From Pigmentiphaga sp. NML030171 (GTDB lineage Bacteria > Pseudomonadota > Gammaproteobacteria > Burkholderiales > Burkholderiaceae_B), in the NCBI RefSeq assembly GCF_002188635.1, contig NZ_NINX01000038.1, forward strand, positions 1 through 64,000: DNA of 64,000 nucleotides, read 5' to 3'. Below the pieces are notes generated by a model. That model did no database searches and had not been told where the DNA came from. It saw only the letters and a program-made list of their open reading frames with translations. Below are positions 1 to 10,311 of this stretch, piece by piece (within the stretch, counting starts at the first letter, position 1; each line of letters starts with the position of its first letter). The position numbers were made by a program, and so were the translations under genes.

Positions 1-66
1 CTGTTCCGCCAGCCTCACCGCCTCGCGCTTGAACTCGTCCGTGAAATGTCTTCTGTTTCGTGCCAT
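1..66 (-). CDS. IS3-family transposase OrfA, N-terminal fragment (runs off the window)
   Basis: Only 22 codons are visible, from an ATG at 66 reading leftwards off the window. They begin MARNRRHFTDEFKREAVRLA. This is the typical start of IS3-type OrfA proteins, a small helix-turn-helix (HTH_Tnp_1) subunit that with OrfB forms the DDE transposase by programmed frameshifting. The F-T-D-E-F-K-x-E-A-V-R-L pattern is the recognisable signature. The gene reads away from the GGDEF/EAL gene it has interrupted, so it would not drive that gene. Whether the element is intact cannot be seen here. Confidence 0.72.
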   Translation of the reverse strand, partial: MARNRRHFTDEFKREAVRLAEQ

Positions 67-121
67 CGCTTCGCTCTCCAGGCATGATCATGCCATCTGA
101 TCTGTCCGGAGTAACGGGGCA
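1..121 (-). mobile_element. IS3-family insertion sequence, one end only
   Basis: This is the terminal part of an insertion sequence that continues beyond the left edge. It contains the first codons of an IS3-type OrfA on the minus strand. Upstream of that start, read on the minus strand, is a TG-initiated end (TGCCCCGTTACTCCGGACAG) that looks like the terminal inverted repeat. The boundary is placed at about 121 because from 122 onward the plus strand encodes recognisable PAS-domain sequence. The other end and any target duplication are outside the window, so family and exact ends are inferred. Confidence 0.7.
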
Positions 122-2391
122 AGCCCAATCTGCCGCGGGATGTCATTGGCAAAAGCATCTTTCGCTTTTTGGGATGTCGACGTGGGGATCCAGTCACACG
201 AAGATTGCTTAAGGCTTTGCGCGAGAGGGCCGCGTATACCTGCACTCTGCAGTCTACTCGCAAAGACGGATCGCAGTACTGGAGCGACATATCATTGACA
301 CCCGTTATAGACGAGGCCAACCAGAGTTGTGTGATGGTCGCGTTGCAGCGCGATGTGACCTCCAGTGTTCAGGGAAGACATTCGCTGCACACAAGCTACC
401 AAATATTAAAGTCGGTTCTGGATAGAGCTTCGGACCCTATCCTCATTCTTGATCGCCACGGCATCATCAAGGAGGCGAATACAGCAGCAGCCAAGGTGAT
501 GAAAACGCCGGGTCACGTACTTCGGGAAGCCCATATCACCCAATTTGTTCCCGCATCGTTCCAACGCCGTCTCGTTTGGCTGGCGAAGCGACTGGGGCGC
601 AGAAACGTGCTCAATGAAGCCGCCGTACAACTGGTGGACGGCAGCGGCCGACATATGCTTACGTGGTGGCACCTTTCCCGGTTGGACGATGGCGAGATTC
701 TTTGCGTGAAGAATGGTTCTCCGGCGCAAATTCGGCGGAAGAAAGCGCTGGTGACCTCATCGCCTGCCGCGCAGGCTCTCCTGGACCACTCTTCGGACGG
801 CTTCATCAGTGCCGGCAACGATGGCAGAATACTCTTCATCAATCGCGAAGCGCGCAATATTTGCCACATTGCGGAAGAACTGCCTCTTAAAGGATTGCTG
901 GTTACAGAGGCTGTACCGGACTATCTGAAGAGCACCATTGCCGAGTTGCAGGTCAAGGCCATGAGATCTCGGCGGCAGCAGAGGGAAAATCATTTATCCC
1001 CGAACCGCCGTTGGCTGCAGTTGACAATTTTCCCGGAAGCAGACGGATTCAACCTCATCATCAAGGATGTGACGCTATCCCAGGAGTACGAAGCGCGTCT
1101 GCGAGAATTGGCACAGGAAGACAGCCTGACGGGTTTGCCCAATCGGCGCGTCTCGGAAGACACGGCGCAGATGCTGGTCGATGAAGCGCGGAGAACTGGC
1201 GGAGCGGTGGCGGCCTTATTCCTAGATCTCGACAAATTCAAAGAGGTTAACGATTCCTTTGGTCACGTTGTGGGTGACCAGTTACTCAAATCCATCTCAG
1301 AGAAATTTCGCAATGCCATACGTGATGCCGGCTTTGTAGGGCGTCTTAGCGGCGACGAGTTTCTGTTCCTGCTTCCTCACGCGCCCATAGAGACGGCGCG
1401 TCAATTCGCTGAAGAAATCCTGGGCATGCTACGCGAGCCCTTTGTGCTGTCCGGCTACGAGTTTCATGTAGGAGGCAGTATTGGCATAGCCTTTTATCCT
1501 GATACGGCACGATCTGCAGAAGAGCTTCTGGTTCAGGCCGACGCGGCTATGTATGAGGCAAAGAAAGAAGGTGGATTCCTCGTGCGGGATTACAACCTCG
1601 CTTTGGCAGAGAGAGACCATCTAAAGAACAGACTGAGGCGAGACCTGCGTAGCGCAATTGGCACCGATCAGTTTTGCTTTTACTATCAGCCCATTTATGA
1701 CGCTTCGACGAGGCAATTGACTGGGGCCGAAGCTCTGCTGAGGTGGAGGCATCCAAGCCTCGGGCTCTTGGCACCAGGAGATTTTCTATCGCTGATCGAT
1801 GAGTCAGCGCTTGGTCATTTCCTGAACGAGTGGTCAGTGCAGGCGATTACTGAACAGGTTGCCGAGTGGTCGCGCCGAAATAGCACCGTACCGGTTTCAT
1901 TGAATTTATCACCGCGCCAGCTTTGCGATGGAAAGCTTCCCTCCTTATTCTCTGAAGCGCTGAAAATGCGTGGAGTGGACGGCAGAAAGATTGTGATTGA
2001 AGTGACCGAGGATGCCTTGATGACCAACGTCGATATGGCTGCCAGAGTCATCTCCGGATTGTCGCTATTGGGACTGTCCATTGCCATAGATGATTTCGGC
2101 ACAGGATATTCGACTTTTGGTCATCTGAAGACGCTGCCTATTGATTGCGTCAAAATCGATAAATACTTCATCCAGAACAGCAGCTTCGACGCCAAGTCAC
2201 TCCTGATAACTGAAGCGATTGTCTCTCTGGCCAAGTCCTTGAGCTTGGTGGTGGTAGCCGAAGGAATAGAAAACAGCGAGCAACTGGAGTTTGCACGCGA
2301 AATCGGCTGTGATTCTGTTCAGGGCTTTTGGCTGGGGGCCCCCATGCCCGCGGCAGATTTCGCAGCGTTGCTATGTTGTCGCGTCGCATGA
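122..2391 (+). CDS. 5'-truncated PAS-GGDEF-EAL cyclic-di-GMP enzyme, cut by an IS element
   Basis: This is a signalling protein that would make and/or break down cyclic di-GMP. The open frame begins directly at the IS boundary with the second half of a PAS domain (R-K-D-G-S-x-Y-W, then a D-V-T linker), so the native start and half of that PAS are missing. Two further PAS-like segments follow, then a GGDEF domain with S-GDEF at nt 1348-1362 (first glycine replaced by serine). A complete EAL domain follows, with EALLRW (nt 1729), the N-L-S-P metal site, DDFGTGYS, K-I-D and A-E-G-I-E. The cyclase may be weakened while phosphodiesterase residues look intact. The longest start in frame is a TTG at 169 without a clear ribosome site, so expression is doubtful. 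Base composition is AT-richer than the core genome, consistent with acquired DNA. Confidence 0.78.
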
Positions 2392-2467
2392 GCGGCATTC
2401 GGCAAATGACCCACCGCCTGCCACGTGAGCAACGGATTTGCATCTCGTCATCGGCTGGCTAGAAAAC

Positions 2468-2481
2468 TTGATCTAGCGCAA
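2468..2481 (+). promoter_or_regulatory. FNR/Anr-like box (near match) before the host-attachment gene
   Basis: TTGATCTAGCGCAA matches the FNR/Anr/FixK consensus TTGAT-N4-ATCAA at eight of ten defined positions, with the right half GCGCAA-like. It sits about 100 bp before the start of the host-attachment gene, and a perfect box of the same type precedes the export operon at 8177. The pairing makes oxygen-linked control plausible, but the match alone could be chance. Confidence 0.45.
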
Positions 2482-2581
2482 GACTGGTTGGGGCCCTGCA
2501 GCGCACGCTTCTCTTTGTCCGCGGCATCGTCATGGGCATCCACATCCATTCTTTCGTAGATCTTGTACGGCAGGTACGGTA

Positions 2582-3034
2582 ATGAAAAATTCCACGATGC
2601 GAGTGCCGGAAAACTGCCTGGTCGCAGTTTGCGACGGCGGACAGGCGTTGGTGCTACGCAACAGAGGAAGTGCTTGCGCCCCCAGTCTGGTCACCATATG
2701 GGGGGCGTCCAACCAAGGGAAGCTTACGCATGAACTTGGCACGAGCCGTCCCGGACGAGTCATGCTACGGGCCGGGACGGCCCGTAGCGCGCTGGAGCAG
2801 ACTGATCTGCACCAGAAGGCAGAGACCGATCTTCTCAGAAGCATGATGAGCCGGCTTGCGCAAGCCGTTCGCATGAAAGAGACCGACAAAATCATTCTCG
2901 TCGCTCCGGCGAACGTAATGGGATGGATGCGAGAACACATGCCAAGAGCCGTCGAACAAGCAGTCATCGGTGCATTGAGCAAGGATCTGGCTCATTGCTC
3001 GATAGAGGATATCCAGCGGCATCTTGCCACATGA
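2582..3034 (+). CDS. Host-attachment family protein (baeRF-like fold)
   Basis: A 150-residue soluble protein resembling the 'protein required for attachment to host cells' family (Host_attach, PF10116). Family features visible are an N-terminal V-C-D-G-G-Q-A strand, a central G-R region followed by H-Q-K-A-E with a long helix, the I-I-L-V-A-P-A strand, and a C-terminal K-D-L-A-H-x-S-I-E-D-I-Q-x-H-L segment. Family members show a degenerate release-factor-like fold and often occur in stress or low-oxygen gene clusters; their biochemical role is not well defined. The gene stands alone on the plus strand between the GGDEF/EAL gene and a transposase relic, with a possible FNR box upstream. The ribosome site (AGGTACGG) is weak. 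Confidence 0.72.
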   Translation: MKNSTMRVPENCLVAVCDGGQALVLRNRGSACAPSLVTIWGASNQGKLTHELGTSRPGRVMLRAGTARSALEQTDLHQKAETDLLRSMMSRLAQAVRMKETDKIILVAPANVMGWMREHMPRAVEQAVIGALSKDLAHCSIEDIQRHLAT

Positions 3035-3051
3035 AATCCTGCGCGGAATGC

Positions 3052-3205
3052 CTTGCTCGAAGTGGCGCTGCCGCGCGGCCGTGTGACCACAACGTCGATC
3101 CAATCCTGACCCCCAGGCGCGAGCACGGCTTTACCGGGTTCGACGAGCGGATTGTGGCCATGTTCTCCCCGGAGGCATGAGCGTGCTCGAGATCCAGGTG
3201 ACCTG
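3052..3205 (+). pseudogene. IS256-family transposase relic with two frameshifts
   Basis: Three short segments in different frames line up with the conserved N-terminal core of IS256/mutator transposases. These are L-E-V-A-L-P-R-G-R (about 3055-3083), then a block with P-R-R-E-H-G-F-T-G-F-D-E-R-I-V-A-M-F (about 3090-3165), then G-M-S-V-L-E-I-Q (about 3172-3200). In intact relatives these read continuously as a-VPRDR, then a pair of strands, GFDdKI-x-S-M-Y-A-R-G-M-S-x-R-E-I. Neither the start nor the catalytic DDE region is present. An 85-codon frame covering part of this (2923-3180) is not a real gene. From 3206 to 3427 I see nothing else recognisable. Confidence 0.6.
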
Positions 3206-3427
3206 CCCCCCGCCCCCCGGCCGAACGCATGTTTTCGTTCCCTATGCTGCCCCTGGGGCGACATGCTGCTGGCCGCCAGCCTGGGTACTGGGCTGCTGCT
3301 GGTGCTCTAGGGCTGCAAATCGCTGATGGCGCGGATCGTCCAAAGAGCGGCGCCTCCAATGCGCCGCCGATTTTCGGGCCGATAAGCTTGGCCTGACGGT
3401 CCCCAGCCATTGCCTCCAACTCGCAAA

Positions 3428-4963
3428 TCATGAAGTCTTGTCTGCTTTTTGTTTGACCACGATCAACATGCGCTTCTGGCATCGGACGAGGTTACCGGGC
3501 GTATCGCTATCGAGCACCCTTCCCGCATGCATCATCGATATACGGTCGCAGCGCTGCGCCTCGTTCATGAAATGAGTCGAAATGAAGATCGTGACCTTGT
3601 CGCGCCGCGACAGCTCTATGAGCAGACGCCAGAAGCCGTCTCGCGCGATGGGATCGACGCCCGACGTCGGCTCATCCAGGATCAGGAGCTCCGGGCGATG
3701 CACCACCGACACCGCAAGCGATAGCCGCTGCCGCATGCCCAATGGCAATGCGTCCGGCAGCGCATTCAGAACGCCCCGAAGCCCAAACCGTTCGACCATC
3801 TCATCGACGCGCTGGGTGATCTCGGCGCCCGGCACATGGAAAAGCTGCGCATGCAGCATGAGATTCTGCCGCACGGTGAGTTCGCCATACAACGAGAATG
3901 CCTGGGACATGTAGCCGACCCGCCGGCGCGTCGCAATATCGCGAGCGGCCACCTCGCGGCCAAACAGCCGCGCACGGCCCTCGCTGGCCGGTAGCAGCCC
4001 TGTCAACATCTTCATCGTGGTCGTCTTGCCGCAGCCGTTGGAGCCGAGAAATCCGAAGATCTCACCGCGACGTATACGAAAGCTGACGTGATCCACTGCC
4101 ACGAAATCACCGAAGCGCATGGTCAGACCCTCGGCCTCGATGGCGATGTCTTCGTCCTCCTCGGTCAGCGGCGGAATGATGATCTCGTGGTGGTCATGCC
4201 TGCGGCTGTCAGGCAGCAGCCTTATGAACGCGGCTTCGAGCGTCCGCTCCCCGGATCGCTTCATCAGGTCCGACGCTGTTCCCATGGCCAGCACCTTGCC
4301 CTCGTCCATGGCAACCAACCAATCGAAGCGCTGCGCCTCTTCCATGTAGGCGGTCGCCACGATGACGCTCAAGGATGGCCTGCCTCGCCGCATTCGTCCT
4401 ATCAGATCCCAGAACTGCGAACGTGCTAGCGGATCGACCCCCGTGGTGGGTTCGTCGAGGATGAGCAAGTCGGGATCGTTGATCAATGCGCAGCACAAGC
4501 CGAGCTTCTGCTTCATTCCTCCCGAGAGTTTGCCTGCCGGCCTTTTCAGGAAAGGGTACAGCCCGGTGCTTGTGGTCAGCTCATCAATCCGCCTACGCCG
4601 CTCCGTTCGATCGTGACCGAACAAACGGGCGAAAAACTGCAGGTTTTCCTCGATAGACAGAGTCGGGTAGAGATTCTTGCCCAGGCCTTGCGGCATATAG
4701 GCAATACGTGAACACACCCTCTCGCGATGAGATCTGGCCGCCATGTCACCGTCCAGCACCCATACCTCACCATCCTGTGCGCTGCGGGCACCAGCCAAAA
4801 GAGCCAGCAGACTCGATTTTCCCACCCCGTCGGGACCGATGAACCCCACCATGCAGGCAGCGGGAATGGCTAGCGACACATCGTCCAACGCCATTTTCTG
4901 GCCGTAGCGCAGGCTGACATCGCGCAGGCTTGCCAGCTCCCGGTCGATGCTTCCCATGTTCAC
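3428..4963 (-). CDS. Tandem ABC ATPase of an HlyD-linked exporter (RbbA/YhiH type)
   Basis: A 511-residue protein with two complete ATP-binding cassettes in one chain. The first has Walker [10 protein letters not shown], the signature L-S-G-G-M and Walker [14 protein letters not shown]. The second has [10 protein letters not shown], an L-G-M-R-Q-R signature and [13 protein letters not shown]. Family members power ABC-2 exporters together with an HlyD-type adaptor. A GTG start at 4963 is chosen because GGAG lies 6 nt upstream; an in-frame ATG lies at 4957. It follows the adaptor gene by 3 nt. The usual ABC-2 permease genes or fused permease domain are missing: after the stop comes only the opposite-strand relic region. 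The transporter is therefore probably incomplete. Confidence 0.85.
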   Translation of the reverse strand: MNMGSIDRELASLRDVSLRYGQKMALDDVSLAIPAACMVGFIGPDGVGKSSLLALLAGARSAQDGEVWVLDGDMAARSHRERVCSRIAYMPQGLGKNLYPTLSIEENLQFFARLFGHDRTERRRRIDELTTSTGLYPFLKRPAGKLSGGMKQKLGLCCALINDPDLLILDEPTTGVDPLARSQFWDLIGRMRRGRPSLSVIVATAYMEEAQRFDWLVAMDEGKVLAMGTASDLMKRSGERTLEAAFIRLLPDSRRHDHHEIIIPPLTEEDEDIAIEAEGLTMRFGDFVAVDHVSFRIRRGEIFGFLGSNGCGKTTTMKMLTGLLPASEGRARLFGREVAARDIATRRRVGYMSQAFSLYGELTVRQNLMLHAQLFHVPGAEITQRVDEMVERFGLRGVLNALPDALPLGMRQRLSLAVSVVHRPELLILDEPTSGVDPIARDGFWRLLIELSRRDKVTIFISTHFMNEAQRCDRISMMHAGRVLDSDTPGNLVRCQKRMLIVVKQKADKTS

Positions 4964-4966
4964 GGC

Positions 4967-6043
4967 CTACTCCGGCACACGGACTGCGAGGATATCGGGC
5001 CAACGGGCTTGCGGATCGAGCTTGATCCAAGCCACTCCCGGCAGGCCAGTCTTCACTTGGGCAAGATGCTGCTCCAGCAACTGGGGCGATATTCGCGCCT
5101 TGACGCGAAACATAAGCTTCTGCCGCTCGGAGGCGGTCTCCACGGTCTTGGGTGTGAACTGCGCCGTACTGGCCACGAACGATACACGCGCCGGGATGAC
5201 GAACTGCGGTGCCGCGTCCAGCACGATGCGCGCTTCGCTGCCCAGAGCGACTCGACCGACCACAGGCTCCGGAAGGAAGATCGTCATATAGACGTCAGTG
5301 AGGTCGACCAGATTCAGCAGTCGGCCACCGGCGGGCAGTACCTCGCCGGGCTGGGCCACCCGGAATTGAATGCGTCCGTCGCGTGGCGACTTGAGCTCGC
5401 TGTCCGCGATATCCGCTTGAATTCGAGCGGTCGAGGCGACAGTGGCCTCCACCCGTGCTCGCGCTCCCGTGAGCTGAGCCTTCACCGCCTCGACCGCAGC
5501 CTGGGCCGCCACCACCTGAGCCCGGCTAGCCGCGACTGTCGCCGTCGCGCTGGTGAATCGTGCCCGATCGTCGTCCAGTTCCTGTTGGGAAGAGGCCCCT
5601 TCTTTCGCCAGCAGTTCCGAGCGTGCCAGGCGGCGCCTGGCCGCATCCGCTTCCGCCTGTCGCTGCTCGACCATCGCACGGGCGGCCGCGACGTCGCTCT
5701 CGCGCAGGGCCACCTGGGCCTGTGCGGCTCCCACGCCATGCAGGGCCTCCTGATGCAACGCGGCCGCTTCGTTGTACTGCGCCTGCAAGACATCGACCTG
5801 CATGCGCGCCAGCGTCTGGCCGGCCTTGACGAAATCCCCTTCGCCGACCAGGATTTTCTGCACCCGCCCGGCGAACTTGGTCGCGATATCGACTTCCGTC
5901 GCCTCGATCCGGCCATTTCCGCTGGCGAATCCTTCGGCAGACCCGTCATTGCGCACCTGGATCCAAACATACCAGCCAAGGACCAAGGCAATCACGGTGC
6001 CCAGAAGAAGCAGTATCTGTTGTCGAGAGGAGATGATGGGCAT
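4967..6043 (-). CDS. HlyD-family periplasmic adaptor (membrane fusion protein)
   Basis: A 358-residue inner-membrane-anchored adaptor that would connect an ABC exporter to an outer-membrane channel. It has one N-terminal transmembrane helix (about residues 8-25), a lipoyl-type half motif G-R-V-Q-x-I-L-V-G-E-G-D-x-V-K-A-G-Q, a long Ala/Arg/Glu-rich coiled-coil hairpin, and a second lipoyl half with S-P-R-D-G-R-I. The frame stays open to 6265, but that extension overlaps the outer-membrane gene. The ATG at 6043 (M-P-I-I-S-S) gives a start 16 nt after the upstream stop and is preferred. It lies between the outer-membrane factor and the double ATPase, the usual order for YhiI/RbbA-type exporters. 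Confidence 0.87.
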   Translation of the reverse strand: MPIISSRQQILLLLGTVIALVLGWYVWIQVRNDGSAEGFASGNGRIEATEVDIATKFAGRVQKILVGEGDFVKAGQTLARMQVDVLQAQYNEAAALHQEALHGVGAAQAQVALRESDVAAARAMVEQRQAEADAARRRLARSELLAKEGASSQQELDDDRARFTSATATVAASRAQVVAAQAAVEAVKAQLTGARARVEATVASTARIQADIADSELKSPRDGRIQFRVAQPGEVLPAGGRLLNLVDLTDVYMTIFLPEPVVGRVALGSEARIVLDAAPQFVIPARVSFVASTAQFTPKTVETASERQKLMFRVKARISPQLLEQHLAQVKTGLPGVAWIKLDPQARWPDILAVRVPE

Positions 6044-6059
6044 TGGATGAGCGTCAGCG

Positions 6060-7540
6060 TTAACCGATGGAGGCAATTGGGTCCTGGGCACCTCCCCCCA
6101 GTGCGGCGTACAGGGTGACATTGCTGGAGAGCAAATAGCGCCGTACCTGCACCAGGCTTTGCTGCGCGGCGAACAAATCCCGCTGTGCATCGAGCACTTC
6201 CAAATACGAAATGGCCCCGCTGTCGTAGCGTAGCTGTGCAAGCCGCGCGCGCTCGCTCTGCGCATCCAGCGCGGCGCGTTGGATGACGACCTGCTCGGTC
6301 AGCCAACGCCGTGCGGCCAGGGAGTCGGCTACATCACGAAAGGCCCTCTGGATCACCAGTTCGTAATTCGCCACAGCGGTATCGGCGCGCGCCTGGGCCA
6401 AGCTCAGATTGGCACGGCGCCGCCCGCCATCGAAGATCGGCAACGAAATGACCGTGCAAACGACCAGGCGCGCCCTTCTCCATTGAATAACCCATTCAAT
6501 TGAGCACTTGCCATACCAAACTCCCCCGTTAAGGCGACCCGAGGGAAAAAGGCAGCACGCGCGGCGCCGATATTGGCGTTGGCGGCAAGCAGCGCATGCT
6601 CAGCGGCGACGATGTCCGGACGATCCGCCAGAAGGTCGCCGGGCACACCCGCCCGCAGGTCGTGAAACAAGTCTCGATCGTTGTGCGGTACGGTGGTCGC
6701 GACCTGAACTGGCTCCAGCCGCCCCACCAGTAGTCCGAGAGCATGCGCTTGCGCGGCACGGCTCTGCGCCAACTGCGCGTACAGCATCTGAGCCTGGCTA
6801 AGGAGCGTCTGCACTTGGGTCAGCTCAAGTTGCGAGGTAGCGCCTACCTGATAGCGATACGAAAAGATGCGCAATGACTCCCGCCGACTATCTACCGTGC
6901 GGGCCGCCAAGGCAATTCTCTCGTCGAGCTCGCGCAGGCCGAGGTAGGCATTCGCGACCGCAGCGATCATCGAGACACGCACTGCACGCCGTGTCGCGTC
7001 CATGCCGAGATACTCGTGCAGGGCGGCTTCTTTTAGGCTGCGGACACGTCCCCACAGATCGATCTCCCAGCTCGTCACACCTACTGTAAAACCATAACGA
7101 CTTGCAGTCACCGACCGCCCTGTTACGTTGAGATCGCCGGGTACGCGCGACCGCTCCCCCTTCACATTCAAATCGAGCTCTGGGAATTGGGCAGCGTGCC
7201 GGATGTCATAGGCTTCCCGCGCCTCAACGACACGGAGTATCGCTACGCGCATATCACGGTTGTTGGTCAACGCAGCTTCCACCAACAAACGAAGCGGTGG
7301 GTCCCGGAAAAACGCTTGCCAGGACAGTTCTGCCGCGCGGACTCGGGCACCCTCGCCCTGCCTGTCCATCGTGTCGGCCGGCCAATTGGATGGAACCGGC
7401 AGGACGGGATGCTGTTTCGGTACGATGGAAGTACACCCCGCCACGACCTGCGCCATGACAAACGAAGCTGAAATGCGCCAACGCTTGCACCGAGGGCAGC
7501 CTGGCGCCGTCCTCACTCCTTTTGCAAAAAGCCGTCCCAT
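6060..7540 (-). pseudogene. NodT-type outer-membrane efflux lipoprotein, frameshifted
   Basis: This is an outer-membrane factor of the TolC/NodT type, the exit channel for the adjacent exporter. It begins with a basic region, a hydrophobic stretch and a V-A-G-C lipobox (Cys36), followed by the two OEP repeats. The reading frame breaks near 6449-6453. Upstream codons run to W-S-F-A, and the sequence resumes one frame over as I-S-L-P-I-F-D-G-G-R-R-R-A-N-L, which is the conserved start of the second repeat. A single missing base explains this. As written, the first frame ends at 6404 after about 350 correct residues, and the last 127 residues lie in the other frame. It is either a true pseudogene or an assembly error. 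Confidence 0.8.
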
Positions 7541-7589
7541 GTCGTGATGCCCAATGTCCAGTCCAGCAGGATCTCGCGGATTCCGCCGA

Positions 7590-8093
7590 TTAGTCTTCCG
7601 CCATGAAGGACACGAGAAACATCTCAGGCCCGGACGACAGCACTATGCCCGAGCCTGCACCACGAACAGACTCCCAATCTCGTTTCTTGTCATGCCCCGT
7701 GAGGCCACTTCCGCTGGTCAGACTCAGCCGCAACGCTCGACCGTTGACGCAGCTCTCCGTTGAGGCCGATGTCTCCACCTCGATTAAATTGCTGCCCCCC
7801 CTCGCACCCGATAGCAGCCGCACCGCGCCCTCGGCCGCCTTGCGCTGAAATGGCCATCCGACACGCCCGGTCAATGTTACCCAGCCCTGCACAACTTCGA
7901 CATGAACTCTGCCGCGGGGGATCATCGCGTCCCAGGTAATAGCTCGCGCAGCACGTTGCGCGATCCCATCATCCGTCTGCTGCTCACCCGATCGGATTCC
8001 CTCCCCAGTTTCCCGGGCGACACTCTTGGTAGCGTCGACTTGAGGAGCACCGTGGACACACTTCCCTTTGGTGCGGGACTCGTCACCTTTCAT
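7590..8093 (-). CDS. BON-domain protein, first gene of the island export operon
   Basis: A 167-residue protein with one recognisable BON domain at about residues 45-100. The block A-I-T-W-D-A-M-I-P, then V-H-V-E-V-V-Q-G-W-V-T-L-T-G-R-V, then F-Q-R-K-A-A-E-G-A-V-R and S-N-L-I-E-V is typical of OsmY-like proteins. BON domains bind membranes or other envelope components. No signal peptide is visible. Relatives usually continue with a second or third BON repeat, but here the last 65 residues show no such pattern and may result from a frame change. The start has GGAG 7 nt upstream. It precedes the outer-membrane factor by 49 bp in the same direction and lies behind a perfect FNR-type box. Confidence 0.65.
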   Translation of the reverse strand: MKGDESRTKGKCVHGAPQVDATKSVARETGEGIRSGEQQTDDGIAQRAARAITWDAMIPRGRVHVEVVQGWVTLTGRVGWPFQRKAAEGAVRLLSGARGGSNLIEVETSASTESCVNGRALRLSLTSGSGLTGHDKKRDWESVRGAGSGIVLSSGPEMFLVSFMAED

Positions 8094-8414
8094 GATGTTC
8101 TCCGTATTGCACCATCCAGTTCCACTACGCCACCGGAGGGCATGTCTAGATTGTGAAAGATTTGATGCAGGCCGAATTGATCATGATCAAGAAAGGAACT
8201 AATGAGAATGCAGCGGCAGTCAACCTACCCCTTTGACTGCTCGAACCCGAGTTGACCCGATGAGCACGCTCGTCACGACGGAGAAGGAGTCGATTCGCGC
8301 CGGGGCGCGCGATGGGCACTAAGCGCTTTATTTGTAATAACAGCCGACCGAATCAATCCATAACGACTCGCCTGAAGCCACGGCTATTTTGATAGTCGTT
8401 TTGACCGCGGCAAC
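8094..8414. other. Intergenic region between island operon and tRNA-Ser
   Basis: No gene is seen in these 321 bases. The part nearest the BON gene is its leader and promoter region and contains the FNR-type box. Further right is a spaced inverted repeat, AACGACT (8362-8368) and AGTCGTT (8394-8400), of unknown meaning. No integrase fragment and no second copy of the tRNA 3' end were found. Confidence 0.6.
8177..8190 (-). promoter_or_regulatory. Perfect FNR/Anr box before the BON-export operon
   Basis: TTGATCATGATCAA is an exact match to the FNR/Anr consensus TTGAT-N4-ATCAA. Its centre is about 90 bp before the BON gene start. If it acts as a class II site (centre at -41.5), transcription would begin near 8142, about 49 nt before the start codon. 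A convincing -10 hexamer at the expected distance is not obvious. Confidence 0.65.
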
Positions 8415-8447
8415 AAAAAACCCCTTGATCGATGAAATCAAGGGGTT
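8415..8447 (-). terminator. Rho-independent terminator of tRNA-Ser
   Basis: Read on the minus strand, AACCCCTTGAT and ATCAAGGGGTT form a strong stem around a short loop and are followed by a run of six T residues (8420-8415). It lies 11 nt beyond the tRNA 3' end, the normal place for a tRNA terminator. Confidence 0.85.
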
Positions 8448-8457
8448 CTTGCAATGA

Positions 8458-8549
<92 letters not shown>

Positions 8550-8640
8550 GTGCACCTTTCAGTGCTTGCCTGGCCCGTGGCCGGAACCAGACAACAGCCC
8601 GCAAATATAGCACAGAAATTCGCGCCGTGTCTTGCCGTCG

Positions 8641-8817
8641 CTAATCCGTGATTTTCTTGTACACCGTGAGCCCCAGCACCAGGAAGATCACGAACAGGAT
8701 CAGGAACAGGAAGAACAGGAACTTGGCAATGGCGGCGGCGCCGGCGGCGATGCCGGTGAATCCGAACAGCGCGGCGATGATGGAAATCACGAAAAAGATC
8801 AGTGCCCACTTCAACAT
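8641..8817 (-). CDS. DUF1328 / UPF0391 small membrane protein
   Basis: A 58-residue inner-membrane protein with two hydrophobic helices. It starts [16 protein letters not shown], passes a [10 protein letters not shown] loop, then a Leu/Phe-rich second helix, and ends Y-K-K-I-T-D. This is the exact layout of the DUF1328 (UPF0391, YtjA-like) family, whose role is unknown but which is commonly stress-associated. A strong GGAGGAG ribosome site lies just before the ATG at 8817. It sits between serS and tRNA-Ser and reads the same way as serS. Confidence 0.88.
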   Translation of the reverse strand: MLKWALIFFVISIIAALFGFTGIAAGAAAIAKFLFFLFLILFVIFLVLGLTVYKKITD

Positions 8818-8886
8818 GGCTGGCTCCTCCGGGATGTAGGTTTTTCAACCCTAACGCACCCCGGAGGAGAAAGCGGGCAAGGAATG

Positions 8887-10311
<1,425 letters not shown>

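Noticed and set aside
2923-3180. 85-codon frame read as an intact small gene
   Set aside because: Its second half aligns with a fragment of IS256 transposase that continues in other frames, so it is a relic, not a gene.
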